A DNA stretch of 64,000 nucleotides, from assembly GCF_036053395.1 (NCBI RefSeq), contig NZ_CP107942.1, positions 5,732,501 to 5,796,500 of the forward strand. The letters run 5' to 3'. The DNA comes from Actinoplanes sp. NBC_00393. GTDB lineage: Bacteria > Actinomycetota > Actinomycetes > Mycobacteriales > Micromonosporaceae. The translations under genes were made by a program, and so were the position numbers. Positions 16,990 through 25,474 of this stretch are shown here, piece by piece (within the stretch, counting starts at the first letter, position 1; every line of letters starts with the position of its first letter). Below the pieces are notes generated by a model. It did not search any database, was not told where the DNA came from, and worked only from the letters and a program-made list of their open reading frames with translations.

Positions 16990-17706
16990 GTGACCCGGCC
17001 GGAGGAACCCCGCGGCGACCGGGGCATGCCGCCGCCCGCCGATCCGTGGGCGACGATCAATCGCGCCGACCCCACCGTTTACCTCAGCGATCCGGACAGC
17101 ACTGTCAACCTCGATCAGACCGCGCGTCTGCCGGGGGCGGCGCCGACCGTACGCGTACCCCCGGCTTCTCCGACCGTGCCCCAGAACGTGCCGGCGCCGA
17201 CCCTGCGAGCTGGTGAAGAGCTGCGCTTCGGGCCCGGCGTGCCGGCGGCCCCGGTGGCTGCCCCCGGCTGGCCGGCGCCTGCTTCGGCCCGGCGTCCGGT
17301 GTGGCGGCGGCTGGTGTCGGTGGTCTCCGGCCTGCTGACCCTCGCGCTGGTCGTGGTGGTCGGGCTGTATCTGTGGCAGCGGCTGCGCCCGCTCGAGGTG
17401 GAGACCGTCGCGGTGGCCGTGCCCCAGCCGGCCGGGGACCGCTGTGATGTCACCGTCGATGTGGTCGCGACCGTGGGCACGAACGGCCGGAGCGGTGTGA
17501 TCCGCTATCAGTGGTTCCGCTCGGACGCGCCGCCGGGCGCTGTGCTCACCGAGCAGGTCGGCAGCGGTCAGCGCACTGTCGCTCTCACGTTGAAATGGAC
17601 GTTCAGCGGCGTCGGCACGACCACCGAGACCGCCACCGTCAACATCCTCGAACCGTCGCCGGTCCATGCGGGCACGGAAGTGACCTATCGCTGCCGGGAA
17701 GGTTGA
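16990..17706 (+). CDS. Single-pass membrane protein with extracellular Ig-like domain
   Basis: 238 residues from GTG 16990-16992, with AGGCAGG upstream, 38 bases after the kinase stop. The N-terminal 100 residues are cytoplasmic and Pro/Thr-rich with repeated short Thr-containing motifs (DPTVYLSD, DSTVNLDQ, APTVRVPP), plausible kinase phosphorylation sites. One membrane segment (about 110-130) is followed by a beta-rich domain with two Cys (DRCDVTV and TYRCREG). Position and layout suggest a substrate or partner of the preceding kinase; that is inference. Confidence 0.65.
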   Translation: MTRPEEPRGDRGMPPPADPWATINRADPTVYLSDPDSTVNLDQTARLPGAAPTVRVPPASPTVPQNVPAPTLRAGEELRFGPGVPAAPVAAPGWPAPASARRPVWRRLVSVVSGLLTLALVVVVGLYLWQRLRPLEVETVAVAVPQPAGDRCDVTVDVVATVGTNGRSGVIRYQWFRSDAPPGAVLTEQVGSGQRTVALTLKWTFSGVGTTTETATVNILEPSPVHAGTEVTYRCREG

Positions 17707-17721
17707 GGGAGGATCCGGGCG

Positions 17722-18189
17722 GTGAGCTGGTGGATGCATGCGGTCCCGCTGTCCGGGTCCACCGGCGCCGAGACCCTGGAGTGGGCCGCTTCGGCGAGCT
17801 TCTCGCGCGGCGTGCCTGAACAGATGCCCGCCTCGCGGCCGTTGCCGTCGGTGCGCGATGTGCTTGCCGCTTTCCGGGCGGCGGGCTGCCACGGAACGGC
17901 ATGGTTCGACCTCATCGGTACGGCGGAGCCGCTGGAGGAGTGTCCGGATCCGGGTACGTGCTACAGCGCGGGCGGCCTCGACCTCGGCGAAGTCCGACTC
18001 AGCATGGTCGAGGCCTCGGTGGAGGCGGTGTCGTTCCGCAAGCCGGTTCCCGTGGCCGTGCTGACCGCGGCCAGCGCGCTGGCGTCGACAGCCGGGCCGC
18101 AGCTGGTGTTCGACGACTCCGCGGACAGCTTGTTCGTGGTCTGGCCAGGAGAATCAGCCGAGAGCCTGCTGGCCGAGTGGCCCTGGTAG
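17722..18189 (+). CDS. Hypothetical protein, 155 residues
   Basis: I do not recognise a family. GTG 17722-17724 begins 15 bases after the preceding stop, with GGGAGGA just upstream, so it is the third gene of the kinase operon. The protein is acidic, without membrane segments, and has regularly alternating hydrophobic residues in its second half (PQLVFDDSADSLFVVWPG). Cytoplasmic by composition. Confidence 0.6.
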   Translation: MSWWMHAVPLSGSTGAETLEWAASASFSRGVPEQMPASRPLPSVRDVLAAFRAAGCHGTAWFDLIGTAEPLEECPDPGTCYSAGGLDLGEVRLSMVEASVEAVSFRKPVPVAVLTAASALASTAGPQLVFDDSADSLFVVWPGESAESLLAEWPW

Positions 18190-18207
18190 CTGGCTCGCGC
18201 GAAGGGT

Positions 18208-19491
18208 CTAACCTGCCTCTTTCGGGATGCTGCGCCAGATCGGGGCAGGCGCGACGCCGGCCTTGCGGAGCTGTTCCAGCCGCGGCCGGGCTCGTTCCCA
18301 CAACAGGTCAGTGATCTTTTCCTGTACGCCGGTCACGCCCAACGCCGTGCTGACCTGAGCCTGCCCGGCCGCATCGTCGCCGCCCATCTTCGGCAGGAAC
18401 TCGCGGAGCCGCTGCTTGCGCAGATACGACGGCGGGTGCGAGCCGAGCTGCCGGGCCTGCTCGTCGCCGGTCTGCAGCAGCGCGACGGCCCGGTCCATCA
18501 CCTCCATGGCGTCGAAGAAGATCGTGATGCCCCAGAAGCCGTCGGTCATGGTGCCCTCGTCGTACTGGATGCCCGCGTTGATGGCGAAGGCCGCGCCGAG
18601 CATGTCAGCGTCCAGCTCCTGCTGCCACGAGTAGGCCAGCGTCTCGACGTCGGCGACCGGCAGCACGCCCTTGCGAGTCCCGGCCTTCTCCAGATGTCCC
18701 ATCAGGATGTGGGCGTGCTCGTGCCCGACGATGAAGTGCTCCAGCGCGGAGGCCAGCCGCCCCGCCATCTTGAAGTAGCCCGGTGGCATGGCCGTCTCGT
18801 TGCCCGGGGTGCCGGCGACCTGACCGGTCCGGGCGTAGGCGACGACGAGGTTGGTGAACCACTCGGCGATGCGCGGCTCCTCCGCGATGCGCCCGGCCAC
18901 CAGCTCCGGGCTCATCTGCAGCGTCACCTGCCCGTTCCCGGCGTCCTCACCGCGGGGAAGGGCCCACGTCATCAGCTTGCAGAATTGGTACGCGAAGCTG
19001 GGCATCTGGTCCTCGAACACCACCAGATAGCCGGGTACCCGCCCGGGCGCCAGCATGCTCACCGCGTTGAGCTGCCCGGACGGCAGCACGCCGATCGTGG
19101 GCCGCAGCGCGTCCAGATCCACCGGCCCGTCGATCATGCTCCGCATGGCGCGCTCGATGTTGCCCTGGATGGTGCGCAACTCCGAGTCGAACGGGTACGG
19201 GTTGTTCATGGCGGCCTGAACCGCGTTCTCCATCCAGCCCTGCACCTCGCCTTCCGCCAGCTGCTCCGCCGAGAAGCTCTCCTCCAGCAGCCGCTGCGCG
19301 CGGTCACGAATCGCCTGCGGATCAGCGGGCCGCCCGGCGCCCGGGTAAGCCTGGATGATCTGCTTCCGCAGCAGCTCGAGGAGAATCCGCGCAGATCCTG
19401 GCCGCTCATCGCTGCTGCTCGCGGACCGTGACGTCCGGCCCGAACGTCTCGGCGACGCTCTGCGCCACCTCGGCCGCGCTGCCGCCACCAC
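18208..19491 (-). CDS. Zinc metalloprotease-like protein; start uncertain
   Basis: Up to 427 residues. A zinc site HEHAH is seen in FIVGHEHAHILMGHL with a downstream Glu in QELDADMLG, matching the HExxH + ExxAD pattern of gluzincin-type peptidases. No signal peptide or membrane segment is evident, so probably cytoplasmic. The start is a problem: an ATGA overlap with the upstream gene (19406-19409) lies in a different frame, and in the protease frame no ATG/GTG occurs between there and GTG 19489-19491. Convincing coding begins near ILLELLRKQIIQ (about 19385). Either the upstream GTG is used or a frameshift is present. Confidence 0.6.
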   Translation of the reverse strand: MVAAARPRWRRASPRRSGRTSRSASSSDERPGSARILLELLRKQIIQAYPGAGRPADPQAIRDRAQRLLEESFSAEQLAEGEVQGWMENAVQAAMNNPYPFDSELRTIQGNIERAMRSMIDGPVDLDALRPTIGVLPSGQLNAVSMLAPGRVPGYLVVFEDQMPSFAYQFCKLMTWALPRGEDAGNGQVTLQMSPELVAGRIAEEPRIAEWFTNLVVAYARTGQVAGTPGNETAMPPGYFKMAGRLASALEHFIVGHEHAHILMGHLEKAGTRKGVLPVADVETLAYSWQQELDADMLGAAFAINAGIQYDEGTMTDGFWGITIFFDAMEVMDRAVALLQTGDEQARQLGSHPPSYLRKQRLREFLPKMGGDDAAGQAQVSTALGVTGVQEKITDLLWERARPRLEQLRKAGVAPAPIWRSIPKEAG

Positions 19492-19885
19492 CCGACACCA
19501 GCTCCGGCAGGGTTGCGATGACCTTGCCGAACAGCCCTTCCGGCTCGCGCACCTCGACGCTGGCCTGCCCGTCGGTGGAGACGATCACGACCGTCCCGTA
19601 GACCACGTCCGGCGTCCGGTAGAACTGCTTGGGCGCGCCCGGCCGCAGATCCACGACCTGCCCGCCTTTGCGCTGATCCAGCACATGCAGCACGGCCGCG
19701 ACCGCAATCGTCGTCCCGGACAGCAGCAACGTCACGGTCAGCACCGGCTCGATGCCGAGCCGCGGAACCTCATCAGCCTCCACGCCGCGCGCCCGCGCCA
19801 ACTCGAGCGCAGCCGCCACCTCCCCCGGTTCAAGCACAACGATGGATTGCGTCTGCGGATCTTCGGTCGCCACCCGTACCCCCAT
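19406..19885 (-). CDS. Small membrane-associated hypothetical protein, 159 residues
   Basis: No family recognised. From ATG 19883-19885 the protein starts MGVRVATEDPQTQS, has one hydrophobic segment (VLTVTLLLSGTTIAVAAVL, about 50-70) and a C-terminal part of mixed charge ending in VREQQR. The longer upstream frame is not coding-like. It immediately precedes the metalloprotease gene on the same strand and the two overlap, so they are likely functional partners. Confidence 0.55.
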   Translation of the reverse strand: MGVRVATEDPQTQSIVVLEPGEVAAALELARARGVEADEVPRLGIEPVLTVTLLLSGTTIAVAAVLHVLDQRKGGQVVDLRPGAPKQFYRTPDVVYGTVVIVSTDGQASVEVREPEGLFGKVIATLPELVSGGGGSAAEVAQSVAETFGPDVTVREQQR

Positions 19886-19994
19886 TGGACCGTCCGAACA
19901 GATCGATACCCCTCGACGGTACGCCCGTCCCGCACCCGCCCGGGGGACGGTCCAACGCGCGTAGTGCGACGATCGCGCGTCGCCGCAGATGCGG

Positions 19995-21074
19995 TTACGG
20001 CAGGAACCGGGCGGCGAGATTGCGGACACCGAGGCCGAGCCGGGTGCTGGGGACGAGCAGGGCGGCCGCGCGGCCGGCGTAGCGCTGCTTCGGCCTGACC
20101 AGGGTGCGGTGCTGGGCTTCGTAGCGGCGGAACGCGTCGGTGTGATCGGCATGCGTGGCCAAGGCGGAGGCGAGAGTGTGCGCGGCGGTGATGGCGAGGC
20201 TGGAGCCGTCGCCGAGCAGTGAGACGCAGGAAGCCGCGTCGCCGAGCAGGGTCACGCGGCCGCGGGACCAGGTCGGCAGGTCGACTTTGCTGACTGCGTC
20301 GAAGTAGAAGTCGTCGCTGCGGTCGAGTCGGGCGAGCAGCTCCGGCACCCGCCAGCCGGCGCCGGCGTAGGCCGAGGTGACGATCTGGCGGTGCCGGGCA
20401 ATGTCGCGGTAGTTCAGGTCGGGCATGGCCGGGCCGCGGAAGATGAACGCGGCCAGGGCGTTGCCGCGCGCGGGGTGGATCGAGGTGAGGCGGCCGGGCG
20501 TGTTGTAGAGCAGCACGTCCGACGGCGGGTCGGACGGTTCGCCGAGGGGCAGGGTGGCGACGTAGAGCCCGAGGTGCCGGATGAAGTCCTGCTCCGGGCC
20601 GAACACCAGCCGCCGCACGATGGAGTGCAGGCCGTCGGCGCCGATCACCAGGTCGAACCGGCGCGGAGCGGTCCGCTGGAAGGTGAGGTCCACACCGCCG
20701 TCGTCCTGGTGCAGCGCAGTGATGGTGTCGTCGAAGATGAACTCGGCCTTCTCGCTTGCCGCGTCGTGCAGGATCGCGGCCAGGTCCGCGCGAGGAAGTT
20801 CGACGTCGGCGGGCATCCGGATCCGGGTGATCTGCCGGCCGGCCGCATCCACCAGGCGCATCGCGGTCGCCTGCGTGGCCGCCGCCCGCAGCTGCGGCAC
20901 GATGCCCATCGCTTCGGCGACCGGCATGGCGGGACCGCGTACGTCGACCGGGTTTCCGCTGGACCGCAGGCCTTCCGCACGCTCGACCACGGTCGGCCGG
21001 AATCCGTGGCGCGCCAGCCAGTAGGCCAAGGTGGCACCGGCTACGCCGGCGCCGGAGATCAGCACTGTCGTCAT
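19995..21074 (-). CDS. FAD-dependent monooxygenase (aromatic hydroxylase family)
   Basis: 359 residues from ATG 21072-21074. The N-terminal FAD-binding fold is MTTVLISGAGVAGATLAYWL; a middle LVIGADGLHSIVRRLVF gives the DG motif, and VTLLGDAASCVSLLGDG is the GD motif contacting the FAD ribityl. These three together define class A flavin monooxygenases, which use NAD(P)H and O2. Substrate unknown. It is divergent from a TetR gene with repeated sites between them, so that regulator probably controls it. Confidence 0.85.
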   Translation of the reverse strand: MTTVLISGAGVAGATLAYWLARHGFRPTVVERAEGLRSSGNPVDVRGPAMPVAEAMGIVPQLRAAATQATAMRLVDAAGRQITRIRMPADVELPRADLAAILHDAASEKAEFIFDDTITALHQDDGGVDLTFQRTAPRRFDLVIGADGLHSIVRRLVFGPEQDFIRHLGLYVATLPLGEPSDPPSDVLLYNTPGRLTSIHPARGNALAAFIFRGPAMPDLNYRDIARHRQIVTSAYAGAGWRVPELLARLDRSDDFYFDAVSKVDLPTWSRGRVTLLGDAASCVSLLGDGSSLAITAAHTLASALATHADHTDAFRRYEAQHRTLVRPKQRYAGRAAALLVPSTRLGLGVRNLAARFLP

Positions 21075-21094
21075 GCCATCCACGCTATCCGCAC

Positions 21095-21123
21095 TGAGTG
21101 CAGAAATGCAATGAGTGCAGAAA
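21095..21123. promoter_or_regulatory. Direct repeat TGAGTGCAGAAA, probable TetR operator
   Basis: TGAGTGCAGAAA occurs at 21095-21106 and again at 21112-21123, a 17-bp period, between the divergent monooxygenase and TetR genes. The first copy overlaps the small palindrome GCACTGAGTGC (21091-21101). It covers the ribosome binding site of the TetR gene. Confidence 0.5.
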
Positions 21124-21131
21124 GGCATCCG

Positions 21132-21746
21132 ATGCGGTACGGTCCTCGCGTGACCCTCCGCGACCGCAAGCGGGCCCGCACCCGCCAAGCCCTCGTCGAC
21201 GCCGCGATAGAGCTGTTCGAGCGCGACGGCTACGAGCAGACCACCGTCGCGGACATCGCCGCCGCCGCCGAGATCGGCACCCGCACCTTCTTCAGCTACT
21301 TCGCCAGCAAGGAGGAGCTGCTGTTCCCCGAGAGCGACCTGCGGGTGCAGGCGACCGTCGACGCCATCGCCGCCCGGGCACCCGAGGACGGACCGGCGCA
21401 GGTGCTGCTGCGGGCCCTACGCACCGTGGGCGCCGACAGCACCGACCTGACCGGCCGCCTCGCCGCTCTCCGCCTGCGGTTGATCCGCACCGTGCCCGCG
21501 GTCCGGGGCCGGGCGCTGCAGATCCAGTTCGACGCCCAACGGCAGATCGCCCGGCACCTGGCCGCGGCCTACCCGGACCGGCTCGACGAGATCAGCGCCG
21601 CCGCTCTGACCGGCGCTTTCGTCGGCGCGATCACCAGCGCCCTGCAGGTCCTGCTCGACGACTCCGACAATCCCGACGACCCGGCCGCCGTCCAGGCCGC
21701 GATCGAGAAGGCCACGGACGTCGCCCTGGCCCCGTGGGATGAGTGA
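21132..21746 (+). CDS. TetR-family transcriptional regulator
   Basis: 204 residues. The N-terminal helix-turn-helix is typical: ARTRQALVDAAIELFERDGYEQTTVADIAAAAEIGTRTFFSYF with the signature split across residues 18-60. The helical C-terminal domain has no assigned ligand. ATG 21132 has GAAAGG six bases upstream; GTG 21150 is an alternative start. It probably represses itself and the divergent flavin monooxygenase. Confidence 0.85.
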   Translation: MRYGPRVTLRDRKRARTRQALVDAAIELFERDGYEQTTVADIAAAAEIGTRTFFSYFASKEELLFPESDLRVQATVDAIAARAPEDGPAQVLLRALRTVGADSTDLTGRLAALRLRLIRTVPAVRGRALQIQFDAQRQIARHLAAAYPDRLDEISAAALTGAFVGAITSALQVLLDDSDNPDDPAAVQAAIEKATDVALAPWDE

Positions 21747-21827
21747 GCGTCCCTACCGACGCCACCACGGAGAGGCCGAGCCAGCACAGCGCGACGCCGG
21801 CCGGCAGCAAGGCGGCGGCCGTCCACC

Positions 21828-22643
21828 TCAGCCCGGGTGGCATATCGGGGCGCGGCGGGTGGCGTGGCGGCCGGGAGTGCAGCCGTATTCGCGGGCGAAC
21901 GCCGCGACGAACGCCGACGGGCTGGCGTAGCCGACCAGGTGGGCGACCTCCGTGACCGGGTGCCTGTCGAGCAGCACGCGGGACGCTTTGAGCCTGAGCA
22001 CCGTACGCCATCGGGTGTAGGCCATGCCGTATTCGCGCTCGAAGTCGCGCTGCAGGGTCTTGGTGCTGACGTGCAGGCGGTCGGCCCATTCGCCCAGGCT
22101 GGTCGGGTCGGCCGGGTCCCGGGTGAGGGCGCGCGCGACGGTGGCGGCATAGCCGCCGCCGGCGCCAAGACTGACTGTCGCGGCGGTCGCGGCGAGACCA
22201 GCCATGATGCGTACGCGTGAGTCCGCCGCTTCCGTCTCATCGCAGCCCGGGCCGGCCAGCCGCTGGATCTGCTCGGCGGCCTCCGGAGTGATGGTTGCGG
22301 CGCCGGCGGCGAGACCCACCAGGCCGGCGGGGATCTCGCGCAGGCACACTCGATAGAGGACACCACCGTCCGCGCGGATCTCGTGGGTGACGGCCCGGTG
22401 CGCCCAGAACACTTCGGTGGGCCCGATGAACCCGGTCTGGTTGCCGTGCCGGACGGCGAGCATGCCGGCCGGCGCCCAGTAGATCTGGTGCAGCAGGTCC
22501 TGGCGGCGTTCGGTGAAGTCGACCGGCTCGTCGAAGCGGTAGTGCAGGACGAGAATGCCGTCGGGGCGGCCCAGGCGGTAGCCGTATTCGTCGCATACCG
22601 CGGGGTCGCCGGCGACGGTGTGGACGTGTCCTCTCAGCGACAT
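21828..22643 (-). CDS. AraC-family transcriptional regulator of the iron locus
   Basis: 271 residues from ATG 22641-22643, which has GGGGAGGAC upstream. The C-terminal 100 residues carry two helix-turn-helix motifs of AraC type (LGEWADRLHVSTKTLQRDF and VTEVAHLVGYASPSAFVAAF). The N-terminal half is a cupin-like sensing domain. It is divergent from the siderophore uptake operon, separated by a perfect iron box, so it likely activates uptake under iron starvation. Confidence 0.82.
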   Translation of the reverse strand: MSLRGHVHTVAGDPAVCDEYGYRLGRPDGILVLHYRFDEPVDFTERRQDLLHQIYWAPAGMLAVRHGNQTGFIGPTEVFWAHRAVTHEIRADGGVLYRVCLREIPAGLVGLAAGAATITPEAAEQIQRLAGPGCDETEAADSRVRIMAGLAATAATVSLGAGGGYAATVARALTRDPADPTSLGEWADRLHVSTKTLQRDFEREYGMAYTRWRTVLRLKASRVLLDRHPVTEVAHLVGYASPSAFVAAFAREYGCTPGRHATRRAPICHPG

Positions 22644-22675
22644 CGGTTGTCCTCCCCGCGACATGTGACCTGCAG

Positions 22676-22695
22676 AGGTAAGGCTAGCCTTACCT
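22676..22695. promoter_or_regulatory. Perfect palindromic iron box (DtxR/IdeR-type)
   Basis: AGGTAAGGCTAGCCTTACCT is a perfect 20-bp palindrome lying between the AraC gene and the siderophore-binding gene. It closely resembles the actinobacterial DtxR/IdeR/DmdR operator (TTAGGTTAGNCTAACCTAA-like), so iron-loaded repressor would shut off both directions. Confidence 0.8.
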
Positions 22696-22735
22696 ACCGG
22701 TCAGGCACGTCACCACCCCGGTAAGGAACACTGAA

Positions 22736-23719
22736 ATGCGTTTGCGACTCCTCGGCGCGACGGCCGTCGCCCTCACCCTGCTCGCCGGCTGCGGCAGCGA
22801 CGGCGGTGACGAGGCCGGCGCCGCCGCGGCCACGCGGACATTCTCGGCGGACAACGGAGACATCACCATCCCGGCCGACCCGAAGCGGGTCGTGGCCACC
22901 GGGTACGCGGTTCCCGCGCTGATCGAGGCGGACGCCGCCCTGGTCGGCATCTCCACGTGGGAGCGCGGCCTGAAGATGATGACGCCGGAGGATCTGGCCA
23001 CCTACGAGAAGCTGACGAAGATCGCCGGCGAGACGGCGGCGGAGACGAACTACGAGGCGATCGCGGCGGCCAAGCCCGACCTGATCGTCATCGGCGTGCC
23101 GAAGCCGGTGCTCGCCGACGTCGACGTCAAGCGCCTCGAGTCGATCGCGCCGGTGGTGGCGATCGGCCCGACGCTGCCGAACGCGTGGCGCACGCTGTCG
23201 CAGAAGCAGTCCGACGCGGCCGGGCGGACCAGCACGTTCGAGGCGGGCAAGAAGGCGTACGACGAGAAGGCCGCGGAGCTGAAGACGAAGTACGCGACGG
23301 CGCTGTCCGGGCTGAAGTTCGGGCACCTCGGCGCGTACGGGGAGGCCGCGAAGGGCACCTTCCAGCGCGAGTTCTCCGGCTCGTGGGGCACCAACATCGC
23401 GGAGGACCTGGGCGTCACCTACTACGGCGAGGTCAAGGTGAAGGGCCCGGGCAGCGCGGCCGTCAGCGAGTACCCGTCGATGGAGGAACTCCCGGCCAGC
23501 TTCGCCGAGGCCGACGTGATCACCTACACGCTGGAGCCGGACGGCAAGCCGGGCCCCGAGGTGCAGGCGGTGCTGAACTCGCCGCTGTGGAAGAACCTGC
23601 CCGCGGTCAAGGCCGGCCAGGTCTACGGGTTCACCTTCACCGAGGCGGCCACCTACCCGTCGGCGATGAAGACTCTCGACGCCGTCGACCAGGCGCTCGC
23701 GCCGCTGCTGGCCAAGTGA
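22736..23719 (+). CDS. Iron-siderophore ABC transporter substrate-binding lipoprotein
   Basis: 327 residues. A signal peptide ends in the lipobox LLAGC (Cys about 20), so it is a lipoprotein on the outer face of the membrane. The body matches FecB/FhuD-type class III binding proteins (PKRVVATGYAVPALIEADAALVGI near 50-75). The start ATG is 40 bases after the iron box. Its stop overlaps the GTG of the next gene. First gene of the uptake operon. Confidence 0.87.
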   Translation: MRLRLLGATAVALTLLAGCGSDGGDEAGAAAATRTFSADNGDITIPADPKRVVATGYAVPALIEADAALVGISTWERGLKMMTPEDLATYEKLTKIAGETAAETNYEAIAAAKPDLIVIGVPKPVLADVDVKRLESIAPVVAIGPTLPNAWRTLSQKQSDAAGRTSTFEAGKKAYDEKAAELKTKYATALSGLKFGHLGAYGEAAKGTFQREFSGSWGTNIAEDLGVTYYGEVKVKGPGSAAVSEYPSMEELPASFAEADVITYTLEPDGKPGPEVQAVLNSPLWKNLPAVKAGQVYGFTFTEAATYPSAMKTLDAVDQALAPLLAK

Positions 23720-24504
23720 GCGTCGACCGCAGCGACCCCGGTCCCCGCGTCGCCGCGCATCAGCGCGGCGGGCGGGGGCTGGCCCGCGTTCCATACCCGA
23801 TCGGGGTGCGCACGGTGGCGATCAGCGCGATCACCGAGGTCACGCCGGCCATGCGGCGCCTCACGCTGAGCGGCGCCGGCCTGGCCGGCTTCCACACCTA
23901 CCAGTGCGACGACCACGTCAAAATCGTCTTTCCAGGACCGGATGGGGTACGCCGAGACCCGATGCCGAACGACCGCCAGATGCTGGACTGGCCGCGCCCG
24001 TTCCCGCCGACGCGCAGTTACACGATCCGCCGCTACGACGCGGACGCCCTGGAAGTCGACCTGGACTTCGTGGTGCATGAGGGCGGGCTCGCCTCGACCT
24101 GGGTGAAGCAGGCGCAGGTCGGTGAGCAGGTGACGATCGCCGGACCGCCGGGGGCGAAGACGTTCGCCCACACATACGCGCACTATCTGTTCGCGGTCGA
24201 CGCCACGGCGCTGCCCGCGGTGGGCCGCTGGCTGGACGAGTCGCCCGCCGACGTCAGCGCGACCGTGGTCGTGGCCGGTGACGAACGGGCCTATCCCCTC
24301 GCCGAACGCGAGCGGGTGAAGGTCGTCCACGACGAGCTGGGCGCAATCACCGCGGTGGCGGCGCCGGACGACACGTTCCTGTTCGCCGCGGGTGAGGCGG
24401 GCTCACTGAAGCCGGTGCGGGCCTGGGGCCGCGGCCGGTTCGACCATCACGTGACCGGTTACTGGAAGCACGGCGTTGCGGACCACGACGACGACCACCA
24501 CTGA
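23716..24504 (+). CDS. Siderophore-interacting protein (FAD-dependent ferric-siderophore reductase)
   Basis: 262 residues from GTG 23716-23718, overlapping the upstream stop as GTGA. The FAD-binding motif RSYTIRRYD is present at about residue 95, followed by the C-terminal ferredoxin-reductase-like domain and the ending GRGRFDHHVTGYWKHG, all typical of ViuB/YqjH-like proteins that reduce ferric siderophores in the cytoplasm. The His/Asp-rich tail DHDDDHH is short and unusual and could bind metal. Confidence 0.85.
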   Translation: MSVDRSDPGPRVAAHQRGGRGLARVPYPIGVRTVAISAITEVTPAMRRLTLSGAGLAGFHTYQCDDHVKIVFPGPDGVRRDPMPNDRQMLDWPRPFPPTRSYTIRRYDADALEVDLDFVVHEGGLASTWVKQAQVGEQVTIAGPPGAKTFAHTYAHYLFAVDATALPAVGRWLDESPADVSATVVVAGDERAYPLAERERVKVVHDELGAITAVAAPDDTFLFAAGEAGSLKPVRAWGRGRFDHHVTGYWKHGVADHDDDHH

Positions 24505-25474
24505 CAAGCTTCCGATCCTCATCGGGGCCCTGGTTCTGCTGCTGGTCGCCGCGGTGGCCGGGGTGAGTGTGGGGACCCGGACGGTAGCGCCCGCCGAGAT
24601 CTGGCGGGCGTTCACCGCGTTCGCGGGCACCGACGACCACCTTGTCATCCGGGATCTGCGGCTTCCGCGTACGCTGCTCGGTCTTGTCATCGGCGCCGCC
24701 CTCGGCGTGGCCGGCGCCCTCGTGCAGACCATGACCCGCAACCCGCTCGCGGAGCCCGGACTGCTCGGCGTGACCGCGGGCGCCGGGTTCGCGATCAACC
24801 TGGGCGTGCTGTTCGGCCTGGCAGACAGCCCGGCCATGCAGTTGGTGCTGTCCGTCGCCGGCTGCGCGGCGGCAGCGATTCTGGTGTACGCGGTGGGCCG
24901 CTCGTCGCCGCTGCGGCTGGTCCTTGCCGGGGTCGCGCTCAGCGCGGTGCTGTCGGGGGTGTCGCTCGGGATGCGGCTGATCTGGCCGGATGTGCTGGAC
25001 GAGTACCGGTTCTGGTCGGTCGGAGCGCTGGCCGGGGTGACCGGGAGTTCGCAGACGTTGCCGACGGTTGTGCTGCTTCTGGCGTTGGCGGGGTCGCTGG
25101 TGGTGGCCCGGCCGCTTGGTGTGGTGACGCTGGGTGAGGACACGGCTCAGGCGTTGGGGGCGCATGTCGCGCGTACCCGGACTGCGGTTTTGATTCTGGT
25201 GACAGTGCTGGCTGGGGCCGCGACGGCGATCGCCGGGCCGATCGCCTTCGTCGGGCTGATGATTCCGCATCTGGCGCGACGGTTCGCGGGTGGGTCGACG
25301 CCGTGGCTGATCGGGTTCTCGCTGGTGTTCGGGCCGGTGCTGCTGGTGCTGGCAGATGTGATGTCGCGGGTGCTGCTGCCGACCGGTGAGGTGCCGGTGG
25401 CGATCGTCACCGCGTTCATCGGTGCGCCGGTGCTGATCTGGGCGGTTCGCCGCTACGGGGCGAGGTCGCTGTGA
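24476..25474 (+). CDS. FecCD-family iron-siderophore permease
   Basis: 332 residues. Typical FecCD hydrophobic pattern with conserved RLPRTLLGLVIGAALGVAGA and the EAA-like coupling region AQALGAHVARTRT, plus AGPIAFVGLMIPHLARRF. The best start is TTG 24476-24478, which overlaps the upstream gene by 29 bases; no ATG or GTG is available close by. Its stop overlaps the next start, as expected for a coupled heterodimeric permease pair. Confidence 0.86.
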   Translation: MRTTTTTTTDKLPILIGALVLLLVAAVAGVSVGTRTVAPAEIWRAFTAFAGTDDHLVIRDLRLPRTLLGLVIGAALGVAGALVQTMTRNPLAEPGLLGVTAGAGFAINLGVLFGLADSPAMQLVLSVAGCAAAAILVYAVGRSSPLRLVLAGVALSAVLSGVSLGMRLIWPDVLDEYRFWSVGALAGVTGSSQTLPTVVLLLALAGSLVVARPLGVVTLGEDTAQALGAHVARTRTAVLILVTVLAGAATAIAGPIAFVGLMIPHLARRFAGGSTPWLIGFSLVFGPVLLVLADVMSRVLLPTGEVPVAIVTAFIGAPVLIWAVRRYGARSL

